Assembly: GCA_020049615.1 (NCBI GenBank)
Contig: JAIFKN010000108.1
Span: 1 to 39,899, forward strand
Length of the DNA stretch: 39,899 nt
Source of the DNA: a bacterium
GTDB lineage: Bacteria; Planctomycetota; UBA11346
Direction: 5' to 3'
Positions 10,279 to 18,952 of the stretch are shown here, one piece after another. The position numbers and the translations under genes are program-made. Each line of letters opens with the position of its first letter. The first letter of the stretch is position 1. The notes beneath the pieces are model-generated. The model made no database searches and had not been told where the DNA came from. It saw nothing but the letters and a program-made list of their open reading frames with translations.

Positions 10279-10902
10279 ATGAACACCCAGCTTCCCCCCG
10301 GTCAGACCCGCATCCTCGCCTTCTTCGCCGAAGCCTCCGATGCCGGGCGTCAGCCCAGCCGCTCGGAAGTCGCCGAAGCGCTCGGCTACGCCTTCCCCTC
10401 CGCGGTGTCCAAGCATGTCGAGGCGCTGGTGCGCAAGGGCATGCTCGAAGCCGTGCCAGAGAAGAAACGCAACGTCCGCCTGACCGATGCCGGCTGGCGT
10501 GCCCTCGGTCGCAGTCCGGCCCGCAGCGGCGTGCCGGTGGTCGGCGCCATCGCAGCCGGCTCCCCGATCCTCGCGCTGGAAAACGTCACCGAGCATCTCG
10601 GCGATCTGGCGCAGCAACCCGGCCGCATCGCCCTGCGCGTACGCGGGGACAGCATGAAGGACGCCGGCATCCTCGACGGCGACTTCGCTGTCATCCAGAC
10701 CGCCACCGAGGTCAGCGATGGCCAGATCGCCGCGGTCGTCGTCGATGGCGACGCCACGCTCAAGCGCTGGCGCGTCACTGCCGAGGGCGTCGAACTGCTG
10801 CCCGAGAACGCCGCCTACCAGCCGATCCGCATCGCCCGCGAGCGCCTCGAGACGATCCGCATCGTCGGCATCCTCAGCTTCGTCTACCGCGTCGTCCGCT
10901 GA
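10279..10902 (+). CDS. lexA: LexA-family SOS repressor
   Basis: A 207-residue repressor that binds SOS operators and cleaves itself when stimulated by RecA filaments. The N-terminal winged helix covers residues 1-75 (SRSEVAEALGYAFPSAVSKHVEAL). The self-cleavage site is Ala93-Gly94 in GAIAAGSP. The catalytic serine is Ser125 in RGDSMKDAG and the lysine is Lys162 in GDATLKRW, so all elements of a cleavable LexA are present. The ATG at 10249 would add ten residues but lies inside the promoter -35 box, so 10279 is chosen. recA follows 273 bp downstream on the same strand. The recognition helix differs from the Escherichia coli type, so the operator sequence may also differ. Confidence 0.93.
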   Translation: MNTQLPPGQTRILAFFAEASDAGRQPSRSEVAEALGYAFPSAVSKHVEALVRKGMLEAVPEKKRNVRLTDAGWRALGRSPARSGVPVVGAIAAGSPILALENVTEHLGDLAQQPGRIALRVRGDSMKDAGILDGDFAVIQTATEVSDGQIAAVVVDGDATLKRWRVTAEGVELLPENAAYQPIRIARERLETIRIVGILSFVYRVVR

Positions 10903-10921
10903 CCGGCTTCCCCCCCGTAGC

Positions 10922-10961
10922 GCCGGCTTCAGCCGGCACGGACGGCGGACTTCAGTCCGCC
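10922..10961 (+). repeat. Two REP-like hairpins after lexA
   Basis: GCCGGC-TTCA-GCCGGC lies at 10922-10937 and GGCGGACT-TC-AGTCCGCC at 10944-10961, both perfect stems with a TTCA-type turn. They begin 20 bp after the lexA stop and could act as a transcription terminator without a T-run or as repetitive palindromes. Similar TTCA or CTCA palindromes recur near 32362-32420. Confidence 0.55.
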
Positions 10962-10997
10962 GCGGGGCAATGAACGCTCTTTGACGATCGCGCATGC

Positions 10998-11039
10998 CTG
11001 GCCGCTGGCTGCTGGCCGCTGGCCGCTGCCCGCTAGCCG
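10998..11039 (+). repeat. Heptanucleotide tandem array, six units of CTGGCCG type
   Basis: Six consecutive 7-bp units fill the interval: CTGGCCG, CTGGCTG, CTGGCCG, CTGGCCG, CTGCCCG, CTAGCCG. It sits in the lexA-recA gap. The same unit recurs at 12331, 19663 and, inverted, at 20711. Confidence 0.85.
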
Positions 11040-11050
11040 CCATTGCCCCG

Positions 11051-11105
11051 CCGACGAGCTGGAGCTCGTCGGTCCCAGGTCCTCCTACATGCACTACCCA
11101 GTGCA
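11051..11105 (+). promoter_or_regulatory. Palindromes in the recA upstream region
   Basis: CCGACGAGCT-GG-AGCTCGTCGG (11051-11072) is a perfect 10-bp stem. TGCACT-N4-AGTGCA (11090-11105) is a perfect inverted repeat about 70 bp before the recA start. The second could be an operator; the first looks like a repetitive palindrome. No convincing promoter hexamers were found between them and recA. Confidence 0.35.
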
Positions 11106-11175
11106 CGCAGTCCCATCTCCCCGGTCCATCATCCCACCCATAACCCCGACCAACCCACCCACGACCCGGACCCCC

Positions 11176-12264
11176 ATGAGCCCCACGCCCGCCACCGCCG
11201 CTGCCCTCGCCACCTCCGCCACCGCCACCCCGAAGAAGGACGCCCCAGTGACCGCCGCCGTCCCGCCGAAGAAGATCGAAGCCCCCGCCCCGCCCTCGGC
11301 CGAAATCGTCGCCAAGCGCAAGGCGGTCGATGCCGCCCTCGAGCAGATCGACAAGCAGTTCGGCAAGGGCACGATCATGCGCCTCGGCCAGGTCGACAAG
11401 GTCGACGTCGGCGCCATCCCCACCGGCTCGATCTCGCTTGATCTCGCGATCGGCGTCGGCGGTGTGCCGCGTGGCCGTATCGTCGAAATCTTCGGACCGG
11501 AGAGCTCGGGCAAGACCACCCTCGCCTTGTCGATCGCCGCCCGCGCCCAGGCCGAAGGCGGCGTGGTCGCCTTCATCGACGCCGAACACGCCCTCGACCC
11601 CTCCTGGGCCGAGAAGATCGGCGTCAAGCTCGACGACCTGCTGGTCTCGCAGCCGAGCTACGGCGAGCAGGCCCTCGACATCTGCGATCTGCTGGTGCGC
11701 AGCAACGGCATCGACGTGGTGGTGGTCGACTCGGTCGCCGCCCTCACCCCCAAGGCTGAGCTCGACGGCGACATGGACGACAGCTCGGTCGGCGTGCAGG
11801 CGCGCATGATGAGCAAGGCCATGCGCAAGCTGGTCGGCGCCGTCAGCCAGAGCAAGACTACCGTTGTCTTCATCAACCAGATCCGCGAGAAGATCGGCGT
11901 CATCTACGGCAGCCCCGAGACCCAGCCCGGCGGCCGCGCGCTGAAGTTCGCCGCCTCGCTGCGCCTCGACATCCGCCGTGTCACCTCGATCACCGATGGC
12001 GACCGCTCGGTCGGCAACCGAGTGCGCGTCAAGGTGGTGAAGAACAAGGTCGCTGCGCCCTTCACCAAGGCCGAGTTCGACATCATGTTCAACGAGGGCA
12101 TCAGCTATACCGGCGATGTCATCGATCTCGGGGTGCTGGCCAAGGCGGTGAACAAGAGCGGCGCCTGGTACACCATGGGCGACCTCAAGCTCGGCCAGGG
12201 CCGCGAGAACGCCAAGCAGTACCTCAAGGACAACCCCAAGGTCTGCGCCGACATCGCTGCTTGA
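11176..12264 (+). CDS. recA: RecA recombinase
   Basis: A 362-residue RecA. It forms filaments on single-stranded DNA, promotes strand exchange and stimulates LexA self-cleavage. The core begins near residue 45 ([24 protein letters not shown]). Walker A is GPESSGKTT at about 107-115, and Walker B lies in [12 protein letters not shown]. The filament and DNA-binding loop residues ([25 protein letters not shown]) are conserved. Two things are unusual. There is an N-terminal extension of about 40 residues rich in Ala, Thr and Pro, and the acidic C-terminal tail of many RecA proteins is missing (it ends KVCADIAA). No Shine-Dalgarno sequence precedes ATG 11176, so a later start such as GTG 11248 is possible. 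The tandem placement with lexA suggests shared SOS control. Confidence 0.96.
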   Translation: MSPTPATAAALATSATATPKKDAPVTAAVPPKKIEAPAPPSAEIVAKRKAVDAALEQIDKQFGKGTIMRLGQVDKVDVGAIPTGSISLDLAIGVGGVPRGRIVEIFGPESSGKTTLALSIAARAQAEGGVVAFIDAEHALDPSWAEKIGVKLDDLLVSQPSYGEQALDICDLLVRSNGIDVVVVDSVAALTPKAELDGDMDDSSVGVQARMMSKAMRKLVGAVSQSKTTVVFINQIREKIGVIYGSPETQPGGRALKFAASLRLDIRRVTSITDGDRSVGNRVRVKVVKNKVAAPFTKAEFDIMFNEGISYTGDVIDLGVLAKAVNKSGAWYTMGDLKLGQGRENAKQYLKDNPKVCADIAA

Positions 12265-12330
12265 CGGCCCGTCGGAGTAGCCCGGGACGGAGCGCCGTCG
12301 GCGCACCACGGATTGCAGGTGTGCAGCAGG

Positions 12331-12381
12331 CTGGTTGCTGGTCGTTGGCCGTTATCCGCTGGCCGCTGGTACTGGCTGCTG
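12331..12381 (+). repeat. Degenerate heptanucleotide array after recA
   Basis: Units CTGGTTG, CTGGTCG, TTGGCCG, TTATCCG, CTGGCCG, a six-base CTGGTA, and CTGGCTG run in series. This is a decayed copy of the CTGGCCG array and lies between recA and the next gene. Confidence 0.65.
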
Positions 12382-12426
12382 CACAGACCTGACCAGACCA
12401 GCGAATGGCGGGTTCCCATCGCCTGC

Positions 12427-12442
12427 GGGACGCTAGCGTCCC
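12427..12442 (+). promoter_or_regulatory. Perfect 16-bp palindrome just before the epimerase start
   Basis: GGGACGCTAGCGTCCC ends four bases before the ATG at 12447. It could be an operator, an mRNA hairpin hiding the start, or another repetitive palindrome. The position at a translation start is notable because no Shine-Dalgarno sequence is visible. Confidence 0.4.
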
Positions 12443-12446
12443 GTGC

Positions 12447-14261
12447 ATGGACGAACTCGCCCGCTGGCTCCTCGCGCATGGCCACACCATTGCCACCAAT
12501 CCCGCTGTCCATCCCGACTGGTGTCTCGACTGGTCCGGACTGACCGCCCGCCTCGCCGCTGGGGCGGTGACCGGGAATCCGCTGTCACGCGTCCTGGTGC
12601 CTGGCGGCTGGCTGGAACTGGCCGAGGACCAGGCCACCGGCGATGCCGCGTGGCTGTCGAATGTCGAACTGCCACTCGAGCACGGCACCCGCCTCGAGTC
12701 CGGCATCCGCTCGTGGCCCGCGACCTGGGAAAACCTCCTCCGGCTGAAGGATCTGATGCTGGAGGCCGATCCGCGTTCGACCGTCTTCCCGTCGACTGCC
12801 GGCGGGCTCGAACGCCGGTCGCTGGGCGTCGGCGCCCGCTTCACCACGCTGCACTGGCCAGCGGTCGAATGGGCGATGGCCCAGCTGGGCCTGCCGCTGG
12901 TCGCGAACCAGAACTCGATCCCGCGTGAACTCGTCTGGGACATCGCCGAGATGCAGGCGGGGACGTTGGCCAAGGTACCGTTCCCTTTCATCGGCGGCAG
13001 CGTGCCGGAGGGCCACCAGGGCCAGAGCGTGCAGGGGATGAGCCACGGCGCGGTGCTGTCCAAGCTGCGCACGGGCTTCCATCGCCGGCGCGTCCCCTGG
13101 GGCTTCAACGCCGATCATCAGCCGGTCGGCGGTTCGTTCGATGAGCGCGAAGGCCGTCTCGCATCGGGGTGCTGCCTCGCCAGCTCGATCACATTCGACC
13201 TGTCGCCAGAGCTGAACAATCCGTCCCCGTGCCCGCCCATCCCGGCGTCCGTCCGCACGCGGGTCGCCATGCGCATCGCCGCGGTCGGCATGCCGCTGGC
13301 GGATCCCGCCCTCGACGTCGAGCTCGGCCGCCTGTGGGGCGCTATGCTGAAGATGCAGCGTCGCGACGCCGCCTACCGCGCCGCGCGTTCGCGTTTCCGC
13401 CATGGACGCGCCTACATCCGCGAGCTGTCGATCGACGAGCTGCCCGGGCTGACCGCGCCGGCGACGCTCGCTGTAGCCCTAGCCCTGTGCGAAGCGCTGG
13501 AGGTCCGCGCCGACTACGTCGCGCCGGCATTCGGCTTCCAGAAGAATTTCCCCTTCGACGACCAACTCGAGCTCGAACGACGGGTCGAGGCGGCGTGGAA
13601 GGTGTGCCGCGCCTTTGGCTGCTCGATCGGCTTCCACAGCGGCAGCGGCAAGTCGGAGGCGAACTACCGCCTGGTCGGCCGTGTCACCGGAGGCAACCTC
13701 GAGATCAAGACCAGCGGTCGCTACACCTACGAGTTCGGCCGCGCCCTGGCGGCCTCAGGCGAGGCGAAGGACCGCACCCTGTGGGCCGACTGGTGGGCCT
13801 TCACCCGCGATCTCGCCCTGCGCTGCGCGCACGGCGGGGGTGAGTCCGAGGCGAAGATGGCGCGCAGCTTCATCGCCCACGCCCTGGCCCGGAGCGGCGT
13901 GGCGGATGCTGCCGCGGTCGCCGCCGACGAGGCGCGCTGCCGCGCGGCGATGAACGCCCTGCCGGCCGATCCCGATGCGATGACCTGGTTCGAGTACAAC
14001 TTCCTCTTCGTCCTCGCGGCCGGTGGCAAGGCTGATCCAGCGGCGCTGGGCGACCATGGCGAAGCCGGCTATGCGCAACGTGCCCGCTTCTACGCAGTGT
14101 CCGAATCCGCGCGACTGGGCTACGCCAAGCGCGTTGCCGGCTACATCATCTTCCTGGCAGAGACCACCGGCCTGGCGCCGGCTGGCCGCTGCAGCGAGGC
14201 GATGCGGATGCTCGAGACCACGCGGACCTGGGATGGGTTCCTGGCAGATATCGCCGGCTGA
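12447..14261 (+). CDS. Tagaturonate epimerase (UxaE) family protein
   Basis: About 604 residues. The C-terminal half strongly resembles the UxaE family, which interconverts D-tagaturonate and D-fructuronate in hexuronate catabolism using a metal. Family-like blocks are WGFNADHQPVGGSFD (metal-binding Asp-His), REHL-type ELSIDELPGLTAP, and GCSIGFHSGSGKSEANY followed by VTGGNLEIKTSGRYTYE. The last corresponds to the HSGSDK...TGGLFHVKTAG segment I know from the Thermotoga protein. It is longer than that roughly 480-residue enzyme because of an N-terminal region. A role in uronate use would fit the lyase and sulfatase at 1-4 kb, but no other uronate pathway gene is adjacent. The start is the ATG at 12447; an open frame extends to 12405 across the palindrome. 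Confidence 0.72.
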   Translation: MDELARWLLAHGHTIATNPAVHPDWCLDWSGLTARLAAGAVTGNPLSRVLVPGGWLELAEDQATGDAAWLSNVELPLEHGTRLESGIRSWPATWENLLRLKDLMLEADPRSTVFPSTAGGLERRSLGVGARFTTLHWPAVEWAMAQLGLPLVANQNSIPRELVWDIAEMQAGTLAKVPFPFIGGSVPEGHQGQSVQGMSHGAVLSKLRTGFHRRRVPWGFNADHQPVGGSFDEREGRLASGCCLASSITFDLSPELNNPSPCPPIPASVRTRVAMRIAAVGMPLADPALDVELGRLWGAMLKMQRRDAAYRAARSRFRHGRAYIRELSIDELPGLTAPATLAVALALCEALEVRADYVAPAFGFQKNFPFDDQLELERRVEAAWKVCRAFGCSIGFHSGSGKSEANYRLVGRVTGGNLEIKTSGRYTYEFGRALAASGEAKDRTLWADWWAFTRDLALRCAHGGGESEAKMARSFIAHALARSGVADAAAVAADEARCRAAMNALPADPDAMTWFEYNFLFVLAAGGKADPAALGDHGEAGYAQRARFYAVSESARLGYAKRVAGYIIFLAETTGLAPAGRCSEAMRMLETTRTWDGFLADIAG

Positions 14262-14266
14262 TCCGT

Positions 14267-15130
14267 TCAGATCGGCCACGGATCGCTGGCGAGCAGCCCG
14301 ACCCCGCTGGCGCCGTCGGCGGTCCACCAGGCGCGGGCGATGTCGCTGCCGGTGACCGCCGCCGACAGGCTGCCATCGGCGCGCAGGGCGATCAATCCGC
14401 CCGTGCCGCCGAGCGCGGCGACCTTGGCCAACTGCTGCGCTGCGGCCCGGGGCAGCGGATCGGCAGATGACGCAATGGCATGCGCCACGGCCGAGCGGAT
14501 GAACAGTTCGCCGTCGCCGGTGCAGGAGACGGCGCAGGCGGGGTCGGCCCAGGTGCCGGCGCCGATCACCGGCGAATCGCCGATGCGGCCGGGCAGCTTG
14601 CCGGCCAAGCCGCCGGTCGAGGTGGCGGCGGCGAGGCGCCCACCGGCATCGATGGCGACGGCGCCCACCGTGCCGGCGGCGTGCGATTCGCCCGGCAACG
14701 GTCCATCGTCATGACGGAGCGCAGCGCCGAGTTCGAGGCAGCGCTGCTCGGCGTGCGGACCCCACATGAACACCGGCTTGCCGGTGGCGAGCATGCGCCG
14801 ACAGCCGTCGATCGGATTCAGCAGCCGATTCACACCGCAGATGGCTGCGCAGCGCGCGGTCTCGCCGCACATCAGCGCGGCGTCGAGCTCCAGGGTACCT
14901 AGGCTGGTGCGCACGCCGCCGGTGCCGGCATTGAACACCGGGTCGTCCTCCAGCACGATGACCGCGGCGCAGACCGCATCGATCGCGCTGCCGCCGGCGC
15001 GCAGCACCGTGCTGCCGGCAGCGCTGGCGGCGGCTAGGCCGCGCTTGGCGGCGCTGCATGCCTCTGCCGAGGCGGTATGCCAATGCGTGCTGCTGGCTCC
15101 GCCGTGGATGAGGATGCGGGGGGAGGTCAT
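14267..15130 (-). CDS. Isoaspartyl peptidase / L-asparaginase (Ntn hydrolase)
   Basis: A 287-residue plant-type asparaginase. These precursors cleave themselves before a threonine and then hydrolyse isoaspartyl dipeptides or asparagine. The N-terminal ILIHGGA and GGSAIDAVCAAVIVLEDDPVFNAGTG blocks are typical. The autocleavage and nucleophile site is HAAGTVGAVAID, where the Thr after Gly is the new N-terminus. GRIGDSPVIGAGTWAD and CTGDGE supply substrate-binding residues. It ends five bases from the stop of the convergent epimerase gene and lies 41 bp downstream of the protein kinase on the same strand. The cytoplasmic form is likely, since no signal peptide is seen. Confidence 0.92.
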   Translation of the reverse strand: MTSPRILIHGGASSTHWHTASAEACSAAKRGLAAASAAGSTVLRAGGSAIDAVCAAVIVLEDDPVFNAGTGGVRTSLGTLELDAALMCGETARCAAICGVNRLLNPIDGCRRMLATGKPVFMWGPHAEQRCLELGAALRHDDGPLPGESHAAGTVGAVAIDAGGRLAAATSTGGLAGKLPGRIGDSPVIGAGTWADPACAVSCTGDGELFIRSAVAHAIASSADPLPRAAAQQLAKVAALGGTGGLIALRADGSLSAAVTGSDIARAWWTADGASGVGLLASDPWPI

Positions 15131-15171
15131 CCCGGCAGCATGCCGTGGTCGTCGCCGTTTCCAGCGGGGGA

Positions 15172-16506
15172 TCAGTTGCCGAGAACGCGTTGCCCGCCGC
15201 TCGGTTCGGTCGGCGGGACGAAGCCCTGCAGGACCATGCGCGCCAGGTTGCGGTCACCGGCCTGCTCAGCTGCCTGGGCGAACGACGTGCGGGCGCGGGC
15301 GACCAGTTCATGCGCGCCGCGCAGCTCGGGGCAGAGGCCGAGGGCGCGCTGGGCCTCGGCGATGGCGGCGCCCAGCGAACGGTAGCGCGCTTCGGAGCTC
15401 CTCTCGCGCTCGCCGGTGGCGAGGTGGGCGATGGCGCGTTCGAGCAGCTGGTGTGCCTCGGTGCTGGCGCCTGAGGTATGCAGCCAGGTGCGCAGGTCGT
15501 TGGCGAATTCGTGGACCGTGCCGCGGTCGTCGGCGTCCCAGGCGGTGGCCCGTTCAGCCGCCTGGACCAGGCGGAAGGGGGCGCTGGGGGCCCGCACGAG
15601 CAGTGGCGGGAAGTCGCGCCGGGCCGCCATCTTCAGTGAGTCCTGGCTCGCCTTGGCCTCATACGGATAATGCCCGCTGAGGATGCGGTAGAGCAGGCCG
15701 CCGAGGAGGAACAGGTCGATGGTCGGGCCGATGCGGCTGAGATCGCCGGTGGCGACTTCGGGCGGTACGCACATGGGCGTTCCGGCGCACATGCCCTGGG
15801 CGTCGGCGATCGATGGGGCCAGCCAGCGGCCCTCGGGGGAGGGGCCGAAGGCGGCAGCCAGACCCCAGTCCATGAGCCAGACCTCGCCGTACGAGCCGAC
15901 GAAGACGTTCTCGCCCTTCAGGTCGCGGTGCAGCACGCCGCGGCTGTGGGCATAGGCCACGGCGTCGCAGACCTTGATCATGACCTCGATATGCTCGCTC
16001 AGCGGCACCTCCGGCTGGCGCAGGTGGTGCTCCAGGCTGTTGCCGGCCAGCCGCTTCATCACCATGAAGTCGAGTCCGGCGTCGTAGACCGGGACGATGT
16101 GGGGATGCTCGACCGCGGCGGTGGTCAGGCATTCCTGGCGGAAGGCGTCGAGGTAGGCGCTGTGGGCCTTCTCCGGGTGCACCGCCTTGATCGCCACCTC
16201 GCGGCCGGTCGAGCGCTGCCGCGCCAGATGCACCACCCCCATGCCGCCCGCCCCGATGCGACCAAGTAGGACGTAAGGCTTCTCGCCATCATTGACCGGA
16301 TCGAGGACGTCAGCCAGGCGGCGGGCATCCTTGCCGATGCGGTCGACCTGCGGAGCCTGCTGCGGGGTGGCGCTGCGGCGCTTAAGCCATTGCGCCCGCG
16401 CCGCAGCCAGGTGTCCGGCGAGGGCCGGCCGGATGCTCATGGTCGGCGGCAATTCGCTGCCATCGGAGGTGGCGAGCGCACGCAGCCAGTCGGGAGAGGC
16501 GGACAT
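15172..16506 (-). CDS. Serine/threonine protein kinase
   Basis: A 444-residue eukaryotic-type kinase. The glycine loop GRIGAGGMGVVHLA is at 82-95, the catalytic lysine is Lys107 (VAIKAV), and the catalytic loop is HRDLKGEN at 193-200. The metal motif is MDWGLA (Asp213), with Trp replacing Phe of DFG, a form common in Planctomycetota. The activation segment ends in GTPMCVPPEV. About 75 residues precede the kinase domain. The C-terminal 100 residues are helical (ERAIAHLATGERERSSEARY) and may be a degenerate repeat or regulatory region. There is no membrane segment, so it is a soluble kinase. The asparaginase follows it and a small TerB-like gene precedes it on the same strand. No substrate is evident. 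Confidence 0.92.
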   Translation of the reverse strand: MSASPDWLRALATSDGSELPPTMSIRPALAGHLAAARAQWLKRRSATPQQAPQVDRIGKDARRLADVLDPVNDGEKPYVLLGRIGAGGMGVVHLARQRSTGREVAIKAVHPEKAHSAYLDAFRQECLTTAAVEHPHIVPVYDAGLDFMVMKRLAGNSLEHHLRQPEVPLSEHIEVMIKVCDAVAYAHSRGVLHRDLKGENVFVGSYGEVWLMDWGLAAAFGPSPEGRWLAPSIADAQGMCAGTPMCVPPEVATGDLSRIGPTIDLFLLGGLLYRILSGHYPYEAKASQDSLKMAARRDFPPLLVRAPSAPFRLVQAAERATAWDADDRGTVHEFANDLRTWLHTSGASTEAHQLLERAIAHLATGERERSSEARYRSLGAAIAEAQRALGLCPELRGAHELVARARTSFAQAAEQAGDRNLARMVLQGFVPPTEPSGGQRVLGN

Positions 16507-16588
16507 CGACGGGACAGGTTATGGCTGCGCTGCGCGAGGCCATACCAAGCCGTATCAAGGCCCATCCGGACCCTGAAAACGAACTGGC

Positions 16589-16822
16589 TCAGATGTGCAG
16601 GGCCAAGCGTATACGTCGCACCAACCCGGCGACCTCGGAATCGGGACCGGTGGCCATGATCTGATCCATCACGGCAGCGAGCTGGACCTTCTCGGCCGTC
16701 GTCACGTTGCCATCGGCGGAGGCCAGCCCGAGCAGGTACTGGAGCTCCTGCTTGTCCACGCGACCGTCGTCGAGCAGGCAGAGGTGGGCATGGCGGCAGA
16801 TCTTGTCGGCGTCGGCATCCAT
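16589..16822 (-). CDS. Small TerB-like helical protein
   Basis: A 77-residue acidic, all-helical protein. The segment LDDGRVDKQELQYLLGLASADGNVTTAEK carries two D-G-x-V/x-T-x-x-E loops, as in the TerB and EF-hand-like families in which each loop follows a helix. It may bind metal, but the residues shown do not prove it. It lies 82 bp upstream of the kinase gene on the same strand, so co-expression is possible. No Shine-Dalgarno sequence precedes the ATG. The function is unknown. Confidence 0.6.
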   Translation of the reverse strand: MDADADKICRHAHLCLLDDGRVDKQELQYLLGLASADGNVTTAEKVQLAAVMDQIMATGPDSEVAGLVRRIRLALHI

Positions 16823-16948
16823 GCCGGCAGCATAGCGTCAGCGAGCGCGGGCCAGCATCATCATGGCTTGACCGGATCTTCGTGCGATCCTGATAAGCGT
16901 CCCTGCCGCGGCTGGCGCACAGGCCGCTGTGCAATAGCATGGAGGAGT

Positions 16949-17782
16949 ATGACCCGACTCCGCGACTCCAGGTTCCCCATCTTCCTCGCCATGCTGTTCG
17001 TCGCTGGTTGCGCGGTGCGCGACGAACGCCCGGTCGACGAGCTGCGGCAGCGCGTCGATCAGCTGGAGAAGCGCCTCGCCACCATGGCGGCTCCGGCGCC
17101 AGCTGCTGGGCATCATGCGGGGCACACCGTCGCCGCGCACCAGCAGCCCGAGGCTGCCTTCCGCGCTTTGTGCGCCGGCAATGCCGCCTTCGCCGCCGGC
17201 GAGCAGCGCCAGCCCGACGTCAGTCTGGCGCGTCGTCGCGAGCTGGCCGGGGGGCAGCAGCCGGCCGCCGCCATCATCGCCTGCTCCGACAGCCGTTGTC
17301 CGCCCGAGCACCTCTTCGGCAGCGGCCTGGGCGACATCTTCGTCGTACGCTGCGCCGGCAACGTCATCGACACCGCCGCGGTGGCCAGCCTGGAGTACGC
17401 CGTCGCCCATCTCGGCGTCCGCCTGATCGCCGTGGTCGGGCACGACAGCTGCGGTGCGGTGAAGGCCGCCCTGGCCGATGCCCATGACACGCCGGCGATC
17501 AGCGCCCTGGTGGCGCAGATCAAGCCAGCCCTGGTTCCGGGCCCCGGTGATGCCACCGCCCGCGCCGTCTCCGCCAACGCCACGCTGCAGCGCGACGGGT
17601 TGCTCAAGGAATCGGAGCTGCTTGCCGGCATGGCACGCAGCCGTGAACTGCGCGTCGTGGTTGGTGTGCAGTCGCTCGCCACCGGCACAGTGGCCTGGCT
17701 CGACAAGGATGGCTTGGCGTCAGCGTCGACCGGACCGATGCCAGCCAGACCAGCGACGGTGCCGGCCGCCCACGGCCACTAG
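16949..17782 (+). CDS. Lipoprotein beta-carbonic anhydrase
   Basis: A 277-residue predicted lipoprotein. The signal ends in a lipobox, LFVAGCAV, with Cys21 as the lipidated residue. A short coiled coil (residues 29-45) and a His-rich linker (HHAGHTVAAHQQ) follow. The catalytic domain starts near residue 68 and has CSDSRCPPE (Cys112, Asp114, Arg116) and VVGHDSCGAVKAA (His165, Cys168), the zinc ligands and Asp-Arg dyad of beta-carbonic anhydrases. The enzyme interconverts CO2 and bicarbonate. A membrane-anchored, non-cytoplasmic form is less common than the cytoplasmic one. GGAGGAG directly precedes ATG 16949 and fixes the start. It converges with the next gene; their stops abut. Confidence 0.92.
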   Translation: MTRLRDSRFPIFLAMLFVAGCAVRDERPVDELRQRVDQLEKRLATMAAPAPAAGHHAGHTVAAHQQPEAAFRALCAGNAAFAAGEQRQPDVSLARRRELAGGQQPAAAIIACSDSRCPPEHLFGSGLGDIFVVRCAGNVIDTAAVASLEYAVAHLGVRLIAVVGHDSCGAVKAALADAHDTPAISALVAQIKPALVPGPGDATARAVSANATLQRDGLLKESELLAGMARSRELRVVVGVQSLATGTVAWLDKDGLASASTGPMPARPATVPAAHGH

Positions 17783-18916
17783 CTAGCGTCGTGGATCAGG
17801 CGGCAGGACGAAGTCGGCGGCGGCGACCTTCTCCTGAACCCAGGCGACCAGCCCGGCGAAGGGGCAGAGCATGGCCGCAATGGTCAGCTCGGGCGACAGC
17901 ACCAGGGCGGGGTAGCGATCCTTGGCCATGACCTTGAGCCGCTCGCGCGTGCCCAGGGTGGCGAAGGCCTCGCGGTAGGTCGGGTGGTCGCCGGCCAGGG
18001 CGGCGCGGGCGTACATCTCATGCAACTGGATGAGCTTCTGCAGCAGCTGGGCGAGGCGGAACAGCTTCTGCCCGCTGGTCTGGCCCTGCATGAAGGGGAA
18101 CAGGTGCGGAGTCTTCTCGATCGCCTCCAGCCAATGCAGGACGGTCGGATAGGCGGCGCCTTCGGCGGGGTCGAACTCGTCGGCAGCCATGTAGGCGAGG
18201 AAGATGTCCTTGAAGAACTGCGAGCGGATGCGGTCGCGCACCAGGGCGAGGCGGGCGGCGGCGCGCTCGGCCTCGGGCAGGTTGGAGATCGGCTCCTCCA
18301 GCTCGCGGGCCAGGGTCGGTGGGCCGTTGGCGTCGTCCCAGTGGCTGTCGGCCGACTCGGGGCGGCGCAGGCGCTTGATCGTGCGCAGGCAGCGCTCGCC
18401 GAAGGCGGGGGTCCACACCGCGGCGTCAGCCAGGCGCGGTGAGCCGAAGCCGGGCTGCTCGCTGGCGGTCAGCTTGCCCACCGCCGAGCACGGCAGTTCG
18501 CGCAGGTCGGCGATGCCTGGGGCCTCGCCCTGGCGGGCGATCAGCAGACGGCGCAACTCGCGGTATACGCCGATGGCGTGCAGTTGCAGGGCGGCGATCT
18601 CGACCTGGGCGTTCTCGCGCAGCAGGCAGAGCACCTCGATCACCGCCTGGCGCACGCTGTAGGAGCGGTAATGGAAATCCTCTGCAAGCGCGGTGATGGC
18701 ACCCTGCAGGCGCTTGACCGCGGCCGGGGTATCCAGCTCGGCGATCACCGCCTTGAGCCGCGGGTTGTCGCTCTCGCCGCTGATGAACGCGTCGCCGATG
18801 CCGCTCTCCATCTCCTCGATCGCGCTGCGGTGGCGCTCGATCAGGATCGGCCGGCGGGCCTCGGCGATGAGGTCCATGGTCGGGAGTTCTTCGTCGGTCT
18901 CGCGGCGCGTGCTCAT
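17783..18916 (-). CDS. Conserved hypothetical protein, soluble and helical
   Basis: 377 residues, mostly alpha-helical by composition, with no signal peptide or membrane segment. I recognise no family. Visible features are an acidic N-terminal third (ERHRSAIEEMESGIGDAF) and a central region with several Arg/Leu-rich helices. The C-terminal part (RLAQLLQKLIQLHEMYARAA, then LVLSPELTIAAMLCPFAGLV) is a plausible protein-interaction surface. It stands alone on the minus strand; its upstream gap (18917-19075) holds an inverted-repeat element. Length and clean codon use support a real gene. Confidence 0.8.
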   Translation of the reverse strand: MSTRRETDEELPTMDLIAEARRPILIERHRSAIEEMESGIGDAFISGESDNPRLKAVIAELDTPAAVKRLQGAITALAEDFHYRSYSVRQAVIEVLCLLRENAQVEIAALQLHAIGVYRELRRLLIARQGEAPGIADLRELPCSAVGKLTASEQPGFGSPRLADAAVWTPAFGERCLRTIKRLRRPESADSHWDDANGPPTLARELEEPISNLPEAERAAARLALVRDRIRSQFFKDIFLAYMAADEFDPAEGAAYPTVLHWLEAIEKTPHLFPFMQGQTSGQKLFRLAQLLQKLIQLHEMYARAALAGDHPTYREAFATLGTRERLKVMAKDRYPALVLSPELTIAAMLCPFAGLVAWVQEKVAAADFVLPPDPRR

Positions 18917-18952
18917 GGGGGGAGCATCAGGATTGCCCCGTCATTGCCACCA

